From: Zygnema circumcarinatum | Taxonomy: Eukaryota > Streptophyta > Zygnematophyceae > Zygnematales > Zygnemataceae | Reading direction: 5' to 3' | Length of the DNA: 64,000 nt | Assembly (NCBI GenBank): GCA_037447605.1 | Contig: CM074811.1 | Location: 2,281,946-2,345,945 of the forward strand | Shown here: in pieces, positions 23,912 through 35,283 of the stretch | Position numbering within the stretch: position 1 is the stretch's first letter | Layout of the letters: the number at the start of each line of letters is the position of its first letter | The notes under the pieces: model-generated | What the model was told of the DNA's origin: nothing | The model's database searches: none | What the model saw: only the letters and a program-made list of their open reading frames with translations | Translations under genes and position numbers: made by a program

Positions 23912-26900
23912 ATGGTGGTTTGCAAGTGTAGGAAGGTGAGCATGTGCATTTTCTGGTATTACTCTGCGATGTAAAGTGGCGGGATGAGATTTTTGCGGAT
24001 ACCTTTCTAGCTATTTCTCAGATTCAACGGCCGTTATCATAGATCTTTTGTAACCGATCGAGTGGGAGGAATTTTCCTGACATTTGGTGCTGTCTTTGCA
24101 GGCGACGAAGCTGTACTGTTTTGTGCACAAGATCCCCCTTTGTCTTGACTGTGTCTGCTCTCCTGAGCACGCAATCTGTGTGGTAAGCGCAAAATCCGCT
24201 CCTGCATTTCAGCTTTCGACCTTGTCGCGCGCTAGTTGAGTGTTTTCTGCATGCATTTGTCTTGTAAAGCAGTGGGGCCATGTGGTCAAACTGTGGCGGA
24301 ACTGGACCACGGATCAAGGCTTTCTTACCTTTGTTTTTGCGGTGGAGGATGCATGGCGCCTGATTTGCAAGAGACTTTCTTTGCGCTCATTTTAAACTAT
24401 CATCTGTTGATCTATTCCTGTGCAGGTTGGACAGTACTCTGAATGGGTTAACGATGGGGACTATGATTGGCCCCCAAAGTGTTCGGTCTGCAGTGAATCC
24501 CTTGAAGAAACTTCGAAGCCAACCATTCGGCTGGCATGCTTGCGTATGTTCTCTTTCACCCCCCCCCCCCCCCTTTCCCTTCCTCCATTTAATCGTAGGA
24601 CCAGGTGAAGCCTGTAATATCTGAAATTAATTTTCTTTCCTTTTGCTGGCGCCCTTATCAAGAGTTGTTAGAGAGACACATTTTGGGCACGGGGTTTGTA
24701 TGCTATTTGCGAATTAACTAGCATTTTTTAGTTTATCGTCTTGTTGACACCAACGTAGAACTGGGTAGAGGCTCTCTTTCTGCTGATGCCCACTATGTCT
24801 CCATTAACAGACGTGCTTCATACGGAGTGCTTGGAGAAGCACCTTTCCAGCTATCCGGCTTATACAGCACCCGCTGGTTATACCTGCCCGGCATGTAATT
24901 CTCCTGTAAGTTGCCCATCACCCTTTATTCTCACTAGCGCTCCCTCGACGATCGTCCAAGTTATTTATCTGAGGGCGGTTAGATCATCTTAGTGCTTTTC
25001 GGTGTCGTCCTTATCGCGATGAGGCCATCGTGAATTTCTATTCACAGGCCTCAGAATGCATCTCTACTTGCTGGAGCTTTGAGATAGGGAAATTTACTCT
25101 CGCAGTTTAGATCATCAAGTGTTGAGAGTTTGACACGGAGGAAGGCGCGGGCGTTCAACCGTATAGAAACTTGGCTTTCCTCAGCATATGGGAAACTTTG
25201 TTGATTCTGGGGGTCCGTTGGATCATTCGAAGGCAAATGGACAAGCCATTGATAATGCTCGTCGATGCGTTGACATGCAGATATGGCCTATGAAGAGTCA
25301 AAAGGATTCTGCCACTACTCTGTACACAAGCTTGCGTTCTTTTCTCTCCAAGGTCAGTACTTCTCACAGGAATAACAACATTTTTGAACTGAGGGACTTT
25401 CTTCATTCGTATATGGCTCCTTATGGATGCAGCGGAAATCCTCTTTTTCGGCAAATGCAACCCTTGCTGGAATGAGACCTTTTTGTAACGTTTATGCCTC
25501 TGTGGTCCCTTGTCGCTGTAGAATTCAGCTGCTTCAATTCTCCTTGCTGGGGCCACCATCCAAGCATCAGAAAAGTCCTTCGAAAGTCCTCCACCTGCCG
25601 GGACAGTTCTGCCGGCGGAGATTACTGGAAATGGTGGCCCTTCTGTTTCTGGAAGCGGGCCACCAGTCGAAAACTCGCCTGCCGAGCTTATGAGCAATGG
25701 GCTAGTAGCGGAGAAACCTGTGTTAGATTCAGGCAGCGGTGCAGCAGAGGGTCAAGTCATTATGGATGGCTTGGAAGCTACAGCTGGTGGTGCGGTTTCC
25801 CAGGCAGCCCCTTCAGCACCCGGCTCTCTTTCCTCTCTCCCACCAGCCTCTGTACTCCCTTCCCCCAGGAAATCGCCAGTGAGTATAAGCGCCTTTCATG
25901 ATTGGCTATTTGGCTTAAGGATTTTATAAAAGCAGTTTCACGTTGCAATTGCCAGAGTGTCGAAGCTTGACATTCATGCAGAAACGTGACTTCCTTGGGG
26001 CGCTGTGTCGACTTGTGAAGAGGGCAGGAAGAAGGGCACATTTCTGGATAGTTCCCCGCTTGATATATGAGAGTTAGCCACGTGAAAACAGGATATGGGC
26101 ACATTTCGGCGATATGTTTTGGCTGCTGAATTTAATCGGCACCCTTGCTAGGAAATAAACAACATGGGGAGAGGGACAGTGGTTGCTTCTTGGGAGTAGA
26201 GTCCTAAGCGTTACCCGGGGCTTTTGCTGGAAAGCGGGATTAAGGATTCTTACACATGCAACTTTGTTTCACTTTAAAGTGAGGTAGATGAATGGACAAA
26301 TGAGGGATTAAATACGTAAGAGAAGCAGCAGAGAAGTCAGGCTTTTAACTGTGACTTGATGTTTTACGCAGACACCGCTTCAGCAGCAGAGTATGGGTCC
26401 CGGTGTCATTCCAAGAAAGCCCTCATATCGGAGTGGGGATAGAGCCATCGACATTGCAGAGGAGCCTATTCACCATCATGAGCAGCATTCTTACCATGAT
26501 GACGATGATGGAAGTGAAAGAAAATATGTACGAAGAGGTAGGAATTCTTTTTCGGCTTAGAGCTATGCAATTGTGTGGTTGCGCTGTAATTTGGGCCCTG
26601 GTGAAGGAGCTGGGAAATGGAACAGTTGTGTTTGACATCGCAAAGTGCTGTTGGGTATTGATGTTCCTGATTTCCCCACAGACGGCTCTAAGTGTTACTG
26701 TCGTCTGAATGGTTAAAAGAGGGGAGCAAGTATGGCAAATTGACACTTATATGCTCTCTTCTGTTATGCACAAGGAGGGTTAGCAATACAGATCTTGTTC
26801 GATATCGAGAAGACTCTATACTTTTGAATCATGAGGCCTTTTCCGTTGACGGGGAGAATGAATTGTTTGAGAGCCTTTGTATGAGCATTCTTATAAACTC

Positions 26901-27883
26901 ACCCTGTGCTAATCTGTCTCACATATGGGTGGGAGTGGTGGTCTGCAAATAACAGGTACTTTGTACACGCAACTGCTGCGACATGTAGCCCCATTTTGGG
27001 GCTCTGCAATCCAAGTTCTACCAGTAACAGCCCCTCAACGGAAAGATGATAGGGAGTCCAACTTGGCAGAAGATGGAGTGGAGGGACGTTGGAGACGCCG
27101 CACTCAACAATCTCGCCGGCCTGCTGTAGACCCGCGCAAACTATTGCTGGTGGTAGCTATCACGTGAGATGGGCCGAGCCTTCTTACCCTCAGCGTTACT
27201 TAGATGGATGCGGGGGGGTGGGAAATCAATTCCAGACGAGCAAAGTCGTTTATGCAGGCCATGAATTTTTAGCTCCCATTCATTACCAACTTGCTGTAAC
27301 TTTTGAAGGACATAGAGTGAGCAGCCTGAGCTGATGCTCTTTGAAACGTTGTGCAGGGCCTGTCTTGCAACGATGATGCTCCTGTACTTCCGCCTGGCCC
27401 AGGCTTCCCTTGCGAGCAGCACAGTACAAGTTGGTCAAGAGCGCTAATAGGTGTGTGGGGGAGAGATCGGACGTATTTAGTGAAGTTGCTTCTTAAAGAG
27501 CCGGCTGTGTGCTGTGAATATGTAAGCGAAAGACTGTAAACAAAACTATATCAAGATATCGTTTGTTCCTTAGGGACTGGAGGGGACTCTGGCAGCTTTG
27601 CAACTGTTGCAGCACATTGTGATAGGCGGGGAAACATTTCAACTGAACAACGATGCCTGGTTGTTCTTGTTCATCATTTTTGTATTTCTGAATGCCGGCT
27701 GTTTTTGCTTGCTGACTCAAGCAAGTTCATAGAGTCGACATAGCGTTGATTAAAAATTGTCGCTTCCTTTAGGGACCTCGCCGGGGCCGTGTGGGCCGCA
27801 CCTCACATGGGTCTCCTCGTGTTCAGTTGCTTAGCAAACAAGAGGCCTCGTCAAGCGGGAGTGATCCACATGAGACTGGCTAA
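23912..27883 (+). CDS. ZFPL1: Zinc finger protein-like 1 (ZFPL1) homolog
   Basis: ZFPL1 is an integral Golgi/secretory membrane protein with two N-terminal zinc-binding domains (B-box-like and RING-like) facing the cytosol. Ten exons close in phase (1230 nt, 409 residues): 23912-23935, 24102-24182, 24426-24543, 24811-24905, 25281-25352, 25522-25878, 26372-26537, 27031-27163, 27357-27429 and 27773-27883. The first four carry the Cys/His pairs: MVVCKCRK, CLDCVCSPEH, CSVCSESL, LHTECLEKH and TCPACNSP. IWPMK, the usual ending of the RING part, begins exon 5. A disordered Ser/Gly/Pro-rich middle follows, then an arginine-rich stretch and a hydrophobic segment (LLLVVAITACLATMMLLYF) near the C terminus as the membrane anchor. 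The donor at 27430 (GTTGGT) is weak. The family assignment is firm. Confidence 0.9.
24559..24573. repeat. Run of 15 C in a ZFPL1 intron
   Basis: A homopolymer C tract just after the donor of ZFPL1 exon 3. Its length is prone to sequencing error, but it is intronic and does not affect the reading frame. Confidence 0.9.
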
Positions 27884-28074
27884 GCTGCTGTAGTAAGCTG
27901 TTAAACAGGGCTCAGCAAGGGAGGTTGACTTAAGGAAACGAGAGAGAAACACACATTTGGTCGTCTATATGATGAGCTTTGCTGCATTGAACGAAGGATG
28001 TGATTGCCGGCCAGCCATCCACGGCCACGGTGATGGTCACCATGCGAATCAGGGATGCTGCTGAGAAAAAAGAT

Positions 28075-28232
28075 TGCTATACCAATACCGATACTGATAC
28101 TGGTATTCACACCAAGATCGGTATAAATACCGGAAACGATAACGGTATCGATACATGTACTGGTGTATATCCGATACTATTGTCGATACCTACGTAGATA
28201 CGATATATCTAATCGTACAAATATCGATACTG
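28075..28232. promoter_or_regulatory. Cluster of CGATAC / GTATCG palindromic motifs
   Basis: In about 160 bp the words GATACTG, CGATAC, GGTAT and GTATCG recur many times on both strands, for example at the perfect palindrome around GGTATCGATACATG. This is far from random composition and lies 250-400 bp upstream of the MFT-like gene. It may be a degenerate array of factor-binding sites or an old palindromic repeat; no function is proven. Confidence 0.5.
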
Positions 28233-28287
28233 GCCGATGGCCACCGGATTTCTTTGACAGGCGGAATCCCAGTTGTCCCCGCAGTAA

Positions 28288-28460
28288 TGACGTCATACTA
28301 CCGTAGTCTGCGTCATAGATCCAGATTTCCAGACTTCAGTAACTGCCACTTGGAATGCGAGCCCTCCCCCGCATGCCGCCACGCGGCTGCTCCGCGCTCG
28401 TCCTCGCGACGCCAGCTGGCGCCCGGCATGCCACCGGCTGACGTGGCACCCTTGCACGTG
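28288..28460 (+). promoter_or_regulatory. Three ACGT (bZIP-type) elements upstream of the MFT-like gene
   Basis: TGACGTCA at 28288-28295, ACGTGGC (ABRE-type) at 28441-28447 and CACGTG (G-box) at 28455-28460 lie within 200 bp upstream of the first ATG at 28488. Such sites are bound by bZIP factors including ABI5 and its relatives, and Arabidopsis MFT is ABA-regulated through a G-box. The two downstream sites could instead lie in the 5' UTR, because the transcription start is not known. Confidence 0.5.
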
Positions 28461-28487
28461 CGACCGCCCTCGCCCCGGCCCGCGGCC

Positions 28488-30191
28488 ATGGCGGGGAGGC
28501 TGCACGCGCTCTCGCCCGCTGCGCGGGTTTTAGGGTTAGCGGGCATCGCCTTGGTGGTCGTGCAGAGCGGCTTTGCGCTGTGGGGAAAGGAGCCGGCAGC
28601 CATGGCGAAGTCTCTGGACGCTTTGCAGCTGGGGAGGGTGGTAGGGGATGTAATTGACTCCTTTAAGCCGCAGCTGGATGTGAGGGTGCAGTACCCTAAC
28701 AGGAGGGTGAACAATGGAATGGAGCTGAAGCCAAGTGAGGCCGCAGGAGCTCCGCAGGTGGAGATTGCAGGGATGGCATCGGGAGAGCTGTATACGCTGG
28801 TGAGAGAGATTTGAAGATGGCGTGAGATAGTAGTCTATGTGTATGCGGGAAATTTGGGCGGGAGGTGGAGAGAGTGGGAGTGAATGAGAGGCGTGGGAGA
28901 GGGGCATGGAAGAAGTGAAGAGGGGAGCGGGAGATTTGCTGCAGGTGATGGTGGACCCCGACGCGCCCAGCCCTAGTGAACCGACTGCAAGGGAGTGGCT
29001 GCATTGGTAAGCAGTGCGTTATGATTTAGTTTGATTGTAATAGCATTTTCTAATTTTATGAATATTGAAGATTGAAGGGATTATCTAGTTGCATGATTTT
29101 AGTTCGGAGCAAGGAGGGGCTGGTGAAAGATTCGTGGACCAACAGGTGCAGAGTGTTAGGTGATGAATAGTAGTCGGATAAATTGAGCAAATTGCCTGCT
29201 TTATTTAGCAGCCATGCGGCTGTAGGACTCTTTAACTTCTACGTATAGCTGTAGCTGGGGCTACTGCTTGAACAGCTCCAGCAAGACTCAGCGAAAGAGA
29301 GATAGAGAGAGAGAGGAAGAGGGAGAGATAGAGAGGGAGAGAGAGAAGAGAGTGAGGGGGAGCTAGAGAAAAGAGACAATAAAAAGAGTTGAGCATTCCC
29401 TGAATACTGTCCGCTTTTCCCGCTTTTTCTTGAGAGTCCATGGTTCAGGCAAGCCGTGATGAAGGCTGGTAAAAGGGGTCCCTCCATAGTTTTCAATTGC
29501 AAAGTAGAACCATTTGTGGGTATGTACAGACAGGCCTTTTATTAATGATGTCGTTGTTTTGCATATGCAGGATTGTGACAGACATTCCTGGAGCGAGCAC
29601 GGTTCCACTTGCAGGTGCCTTCTTATTCTACCCTCTCCTTCTCCCTTCTGTTCCCTCTTTCCAATTTCCTTAATCCATCCATGTGTACCCCTCTCACGTT
29701 GTCATCTCTTAGTTTACCCTCCTTTTCATCCCTTCTGCCACATTCATTTTCTCCTTTCTTCTCTAATCGCTTCTTTCCTGGTTCACTCTCCACTGCTTCT
29801 CATCTCTTTCTTTCCTTCACTTTTGTTCCTCCGTATCCCCCCCCCCCCATCCACTTTTTTGTACTGGCTGCATCTCCCCTTTCCCGCTTCTTCTCCTCAG
29901 GATACTCCCTTCAATGCTATTGAAGTCAGAGCCAGTCCTTACTGCATGGTGTGCCTTGTTTCAGGAACCGAAGTTGTCCCATACAATGGTCCCACTCCTC
30001 CTGTTGGCATCCATCGCTATGTCTTTGTGCTCTTTCAGCAGAAAGGACTCCTCCACGTATTGCCCCCGTCAAGTCGCAGGAATTTTAAAACCCGTCAGTT
30101 TGCAAAAGATTACAATCTTGGTCCTCCAGTGGCTGCTGTCTATTTCAACGCCCAAAAGGAAGGCAGCCAAAATGCTGGCCGGCGCCGGTAG
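28488..30191 (+). CDS. MFT: MFT-type phosphatidylethanolamine-binding protein (FT/TFL1/MFT family)
   Basis: This is a PEBP-family signalling protein of the clade ancestral to FT and TFL1, linked to ABA, germination and reproduction. Four exons in the classical FT arrangement, 28488-28799, 28945-29006 (62 bp, as in FT), 29571-29614 and 29965-30191, close in phase. Motifs: [21 protein letters not shown] (ligand-pocket DPDAP), [20 protein letters not shown] and the C terminus VYFNAQKEG...RRR. Tryptophan in REWLHW, where FT has Tyr and TFL1 has His, and the NAQKE ending place it with MFT. Starting at the internal ATG 28602 (MAKSLDAL) gives 176 residues, the usual length. The upstream in-frame ATG, also in a GCCATGG context, adds 38 residues with a hydrophobic segment that is unusual for the family. 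Which start is used is unresolved. Confidence 0.92.
29297..29349. repeat. (GA)n-rich tract in the second intron of the MFT-like gene
   Basis: Interrupted GA and GGA units within the intron between exons 28945-29006 and 29571-29614. It looks like an ordinary purine microsatellite. Confidence 0.75.
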
Positions 30192-30336
30192 GAGCTCCCT
30201 GTCAAGGGACAGGAATTATCCTTAGATTTTGCGAACTGTAAGCACATTGGCACACATGTACATAGGCACTTTCTTCATCGATGTTTAGGGGGGTGTTGGA
30301 AAAAGCCCCATGTTCTACTTGTACTATATCTGGTAC

Positions 30337-30395
30337 AATAAAGGACCCTGTCCACGGCTTGAGGAATTGTTTTTGGCTGTTGGTGTTGTAATAAA
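30337..30395 (+). terminator. Candidate poly(A) signals of the MFT-like gene
   Basis: Two AATAAA hexamers, at 30337-30342 and 30390-30395, lie 146 and 199 bp after the stop codon at 30189-30191 in the sense direction. Confidence 0.55.
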
Positions 30396-30450
30396 CAGAA
30401 AAGTGTTTTAGATTTTGGTCATCCAGGTTTGTGCTTAATTCGAGCTATTA

Positions 30451-30693
30451 GGGCATGTCAGACTTCACAAAATTGAACAAAAAAAGCTTCGTCAGAAATA
30501 TTGAATTGACTCCTCGATGTCCCCAGAGTAATAGGGGGAGTCAGACCTTGACCATCGCTTACGAAATTCCCGAATTCCTTATACTAAAAGTCACTTGGAT
30601 GGTCAAGATTTGACTCCCCCTAATCGTTTTGGTTTAAAACTGACGAAAGTTTTCCCTTCATTAATTCTGACGATTTTTAAGTCTGACATGCCC
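30451..30693. mobile_element. Foldback MITE with 15-bp terminal inverted repeats and TA flanks
   Basis: GGGCATGTCAGACTT at 30451-30465 is the exact reverse complement of 30679-30693. TA dinucleotides flank both ends (30449-30450 and 30694-30695), the target duplication of Tc1/mariner (Stowaway-type) elements. Inside, GGGGGAGTCA and TTGACCATC on the left pair with GATGGTCAA and TGACTCCCCC on the right, so most of the 243 bp can fold back. There is no coding capacity. It sits about 260 bp downstream of the MFT-like stop codon. Confidence 0.75.
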
Positions 30694-30695
30694 TA

Positions 30696-31392
30696 TTGAA
30701 AGAGTTTGTGGAGCGTATGGGCTCGCCTCCTTGTCTTCTTTGATCCCACCTGTTAGAAAGGGAAAGATTTACTTTTCCGTTGCACAAAAAACCTTAGCCC
30801 AATGTGCATGGACCAATCACAGTCCTCTGTCACACGCGGCAACCTGTTGTTGGTACTGACAGACACCAAACACTCACAGGGGGCGGCGCATATTTCAAAA
30901 GTCTGAAGCCTTATTTGCTGAAAGAGCTACTGATTCTAAAAAATGCCCAAACGTGCGACGAAACGTTTTTGTAAGGTGGCAATCCGAGAATGTGAATTGA
31001 CTTTTCAAGAGATCGGCGTGAATAATCGACACAACACTACAACTCATGCGGGCGATAAATAATATCTACTGTACCTCTTTTCCACTCTTGAGTGGGTTCT
31101 ACCTAAAGCTATAGACATCCTCCCAGGTCCGCTCCAACAGCAGCTGCCTCCGACTCCACTAGAAACTGGCGCTTTATTCTCTCCCCGTGACTTCTGTTCT
31201 AGTGGGGACTAAACTACGGAAAAACACCACAAAGCTTCAGTATCTGCAATGACGACCTAAAATAACTCTCAAGCAATTACAGTACCCTCTAAAGTACCCC
31301 CTTCGACGCAAGCAGCTCTCCCAATTATCTTCCAGAGTACTGCTGTTGCTGCTGCTGCCGCCAATGCAATCCCCAACCCTAACCCGCCCACG
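30696..31392. other. Intergenic stretch between the MITE and the kinase 3' end
   Basis: I see no gene. A minus-strand AATAAA (plus-strand TTTATT at 31173-31178), about 215 bp beyond the kinase stop, is a candidate poly(A) signal for the kinase. Confidence 0.4.
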
Positions 31393-34300
31393 TTATCCGT
31401 CTTCCCCACTCTCCAGGAGAGGGCGGAGATTGAGTACCATGTCATTCATCGTAGGTCTCAAGCTCGGGTCTTCTTGAATGCAATGTTTTGCGCTGATGGC
31501 GAACTTCTTCGCTTCTCTTTGCATCTCTCTGGAGGAGAACTCGGCATGAATGAGCGGATCTAATAAGGGCAAAATGTCAAGGCGAGGTTTCTTCAACACT
31601 TCGGAGACAGAGGCTACCAATGTGGGCGCTAAATCATTGTCAGGATCAACGGCTTTCCTCCCGGTAAGAAGCTCAAGCATTAGCACTCCAAACGAGTAGA
31701 CATCACTAACTTTTCGGAGATAGCCTGCACCCCCCGACACTTCAAAGGATTCTTCACTCTTACGTTCCTATTGACGAAATCTGTCCATTCCTGAGGGAGA
31801 AAAGATGTGAACAAACTAAAAGCTGAACAGAGAAGAACATCTTGAAGATTGTAAGTCGACCTAGCTTTCTAAAATGAATACTTCAAGCAGCCTTGTGAAC
31901 AAAAGAAAATGATGTACCTGTCTCCATGTAGGAAGGGTCAAGATAGCCCATCGTTCCCAACACCTGTGTGCTCACATATGACTTGTCCTTGCTTGCAACT
32001 TTTGCGAATCCAAAGTCAGTCAACTTTGCACTGTAGTCCTGCACATAGCGTGCAAACAAGGAATCATAAAAAGAAAAATAATTAACAAAAGCAACCTAGG
32101 TATCCCATATCAAGCAAGCAAATTCAATGAGTGTTACAATCAAGTATATAACCAATGCTTTCTCGCTCTAGGTAGCCATACCTACCCGCGACCAGCCCCG
32201 TTTCCACACCATTCTAATGCTAGTATTGCCCACCTTATCCAAAAGCACATTCTGTGCTTTGAAGTCGCGATGAATAACGTCATTTTCATGCAAAAATGCC
32301 AACCCCATAGCCGAGTCGAGTGCAATTTTGACTCGTGTTTTCCATGAGAGCGGCGGAGTTGAATCTCCGTCTGAGCCCCCATGTGCCATGACATCAAGAA
32401 CTCATTAACTTATTGTTATTGAAGTAACATCAATAACTTCAAGGAGGACTTCATTAAAGGAGTTCCACACACACTGCTGGAGTAGCAGAAGCACAAAGTT
32501 ATTATCAAGTCCTCGTGTTCTCGCTAACAATGGACTGTTTGTACTTTGAAATAGAGGCACTCTCCCATAAGCTATCAGGTACTCAATACGTCAGGAGGCT
32601 TTGGTTTTTCACTCAACAACTCACTTCATCAATAGGTTTCAAAACATTCAGGAGGAGTGACATTCAAGTAGCAGGCCATTGAAACTGCCAAGTGAAATTC
32701 ACTTCCTGAGAGTCAATTTCTGCAGATTCACAAGATTGCCTCCCTTCCAGAGGATATCCTTCATGGACCCTAATGCTGGTAACACTTTAACCAAGGGATA
32801 CTTTTTTGTATGTTTTCGTGTTTAAATTCTAGCAGATTCTCGGCTAACGAGAATCACGGATCGATGGGACAGGCGAGATATCCCCACCCGTCTCTTGACT
32901 GCGCATTGACTGAGTGCCTCTCAAATGTTTCATAACTGTGAAAGCGACGCAATTTCCTTACCTGAAAATAGGTGATAGTCGAGGCTTCCCAATGGCATAA
33001 ATTCATACACAAGCAATTTTTCTTCTTTTTCGTTGCAGTAGCCCATAAGACGCACCAAGTTTGGATGCTGCAGTCTCCCCAAAACTGTCACCTCCGCCTG
33101 CACAGTCCGCAGCTTGCTTTCACACAGAGGAAGCGCACTTGTACACTGCTCCCCTTTCCTTCCACTCCCACACTCCCTCCTCTCCCTCCTCTCCCTCCTC
33201 TCCCTCCTCTCCCTCCTCTCCCTCCTCTCCCTCCTCTCCCTCCTCTCCCTCCTCTCCTCCTCTCCCACCTCTCCCTCCTGTCCCTCCTCTTCCTCCTCTC
33301 CCTCCTCTCCCTCCTCTCTCTTCAAACATGAGAACCACATAACACTCGCCCCCATCTTACAATCAATGATGCCCTCTCCCTTGTTTCGTCAGAATTCCGG
33401 AAGCCCTAAGATCTGTCACAGCACTGCAAAGGTAAAGGCTCTCACCAGCCACTCCTGCATCCCCTGCATCCCGTCTGCGTGCAGTCTTTTGACTGCAATT
33501 GGAATCGGATCCGGTCCTCGTTTGGAATCCTTCACCCACCCCTTGTACACCTTTCCGAAGCTTCCAGCTCCCAGCACCATGTCGGGCTCAAGGAAAAGCT
33601 TCGTAGCTTTACTAAGCAGCTTTATCGAGTAAACTTGCAGTCCCACATTTGCGTCAAATGCAACCATTTCTGGTCAGACAGTGGCACAACACAGAATGCG
33701 AGTTTAGGTTTTGAAGTTGCCTTCAGTTTTTCAGCCACTTTGTTTCAGCCACTCTTTGTTTGCATCCAAGTACTCCATACGCTATTGACGAGGCCCGAGA
33801 GACCTTCAGAGTTCACATATGCATCCACTGTGCCGTGAACTATTAGAATTCAGTCAAGCTTGTAATTAAGGAATAAGGCTGGGGTGCACCTAGCAGACTC
33901 TCAAGTGAAAAGGACCAATGGCAGTAAATAGCGGATGTTTAAGCGTTCATGGCATTCCTGGAGCAATGACTGCATAGGAATAGTTGACTTCGTGTTCGTC
34001 TAATACGTGAACTACGTTTACGTGAACTACGTTTATCTAGCATCTATCTTATAAGCCAGCATAACCTTCATGTACGAATCACGTCCGAAACACCTTTCAG
34101 TCATAAGTCCATCCTTTCAAAGGGCCAAAGTGACCAAAGTGTCTCGAAATAAACACACCAAGGAGATCAAGAAGGAGAATTTATCTGACGTGCAGTTGTA
34201 CCTTCCGCATTGGAGGCTTCAGACCTCAGACTTCGATTCGAGTTATTGGAGCCAAAGGGCAAGCCATCCTCCTCATTCTTGTTCTCTAGAACTCCTGAAG

Positions 34301-35283
34301 CACCCCCAAAAGCAGCAACTTAACAGTTTTAGACGCATGTAGGATTTGACACTTTCCTATGAAAATCAGTTCTGTTAAGGAACGTCAAAGTCAGACCCTG
34401 TTCGGATTCGCATGTGGAGAGAACAGATGAGTTCTTCACCAATTGCACCGGACATAATGCACTAGTTTTGTTTCATGCGTGTCCAGAAGATGCTACCTCC
34501 TTCTAAACTTGCAAGAAAAGGGTGAGGGCGTTAAGAACTTCTGAGTCCTGCCCCTGTTGGCCGCAATTTGCCTTAAGTTTGATAAGTCGTGAAAGCTTCC
34601 AGGTGCAGTTGCCGCTTCCCAGCGAAACTCAATGCATAACCTTTAGAAGCTGCTACTCTGTCAAGCAAAAAAGTTGTTCATGTTCCACGGAACAAAAGAA
34701 AATGTAGGTTTCTATCTAACCCCGAACCCGTCAAAAAAGTGGAGCCAAGCTGGAGGAAGAAGGAACAGCAAACCAGCTTTCCCATCCATCCAGCACTACG
34801 CCTCTCTGCGTGTCTCTTTCACGAACCACCATCTCTTCCTCTCCTTCAACCCTGAACAACTTTCCCCTCCTCTCTTCACTTCCCCTCTTTCTCTCCTCTC
34901 TCCTCGTTATCTACTCCCCCCAACCACGACCCCCTCTCCCCTTCCCCCCCATCCTGTAAATGCCCCCCTTCCAGCACCTCCCAACCATCGCCACCTCCCA
35001 ACCCTAACCCCCCCCCGGAGCAGCAGCGGCGCAGCGTACGGGGGCTTCTGATGGAGAAGGACCCTTTGCGCGAGTTCAAGCCGCTCTTGGGCGTGCCCGG
35101 CGTGCCCGGCGTGCCCCCCGCGCCTGCCTGCGACCGCACCACCGCGATGGTCCGCTGCCCGCCCTCCCCCTCCCCCGCCCCCCCCCTCTCGCTCCCGCCC
35201 CGGCTCCCCCCCCCGCCCTTGCTCGCACTCCCGCTCGCCGGCCCCTTGGGAGACGGCGCGGGCGCGCTCGCGCAGCCCCCCAT
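31393..35283 (-). CDS. Receptor-like cytoplasmic kinase, PBL/RLCK-VII-like, with N-terminal acylation motif
   Basis: Six exons, 35040-35283, 33446-33669, 32962-33097, 32234-32370, 31918-32038 and 31393-31724, close in phase (1194 nt, 397 residues). The first starts MGGCASA, a predicted N-myristoylation and palmitoylation signal, so the kinase should sit on the inner plasma membrane; a Gly/Ser-rich linker follows. The kinase domain has the ATP loop GAGSFGKV, the VAIK-type lysine in IAVKRL, the helix-C glutamate in AEVTVLGRL, the hinge [13 protein letters not shown], catalytic [11 protein letters not shown], an activation segment ending in [14 protein letters not shown], and [21 protein letters not shown]. 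All catalytic residues are present and it is an RD kinase. Relatives relay signals from surface receptors in immunity and growth. The first-exon link rests on phase and on the acylated N terminus typical of the family; its donor GTACGC is weak. Confidence 0.85.
33171..33321. repeat. CTCCCTCCT minisatellite in a kinase intron
   Basis: A 9-bp purine/pyrimidine unit is repeated about 14 times with slight variation, within the intron between kinase exons 33446-33669 and 32962-33097. It creates long artificial open frames rich in Ser/Leu/Pro or Glu/Gly. Confidence 0.85.

Noticed and set aside
33114-33632. Long plus-strand Ser/Leu/Pro open frames
   Set aside because: Artefact of the CTCCCTCCT minisatellite and antisense to kinase exons.
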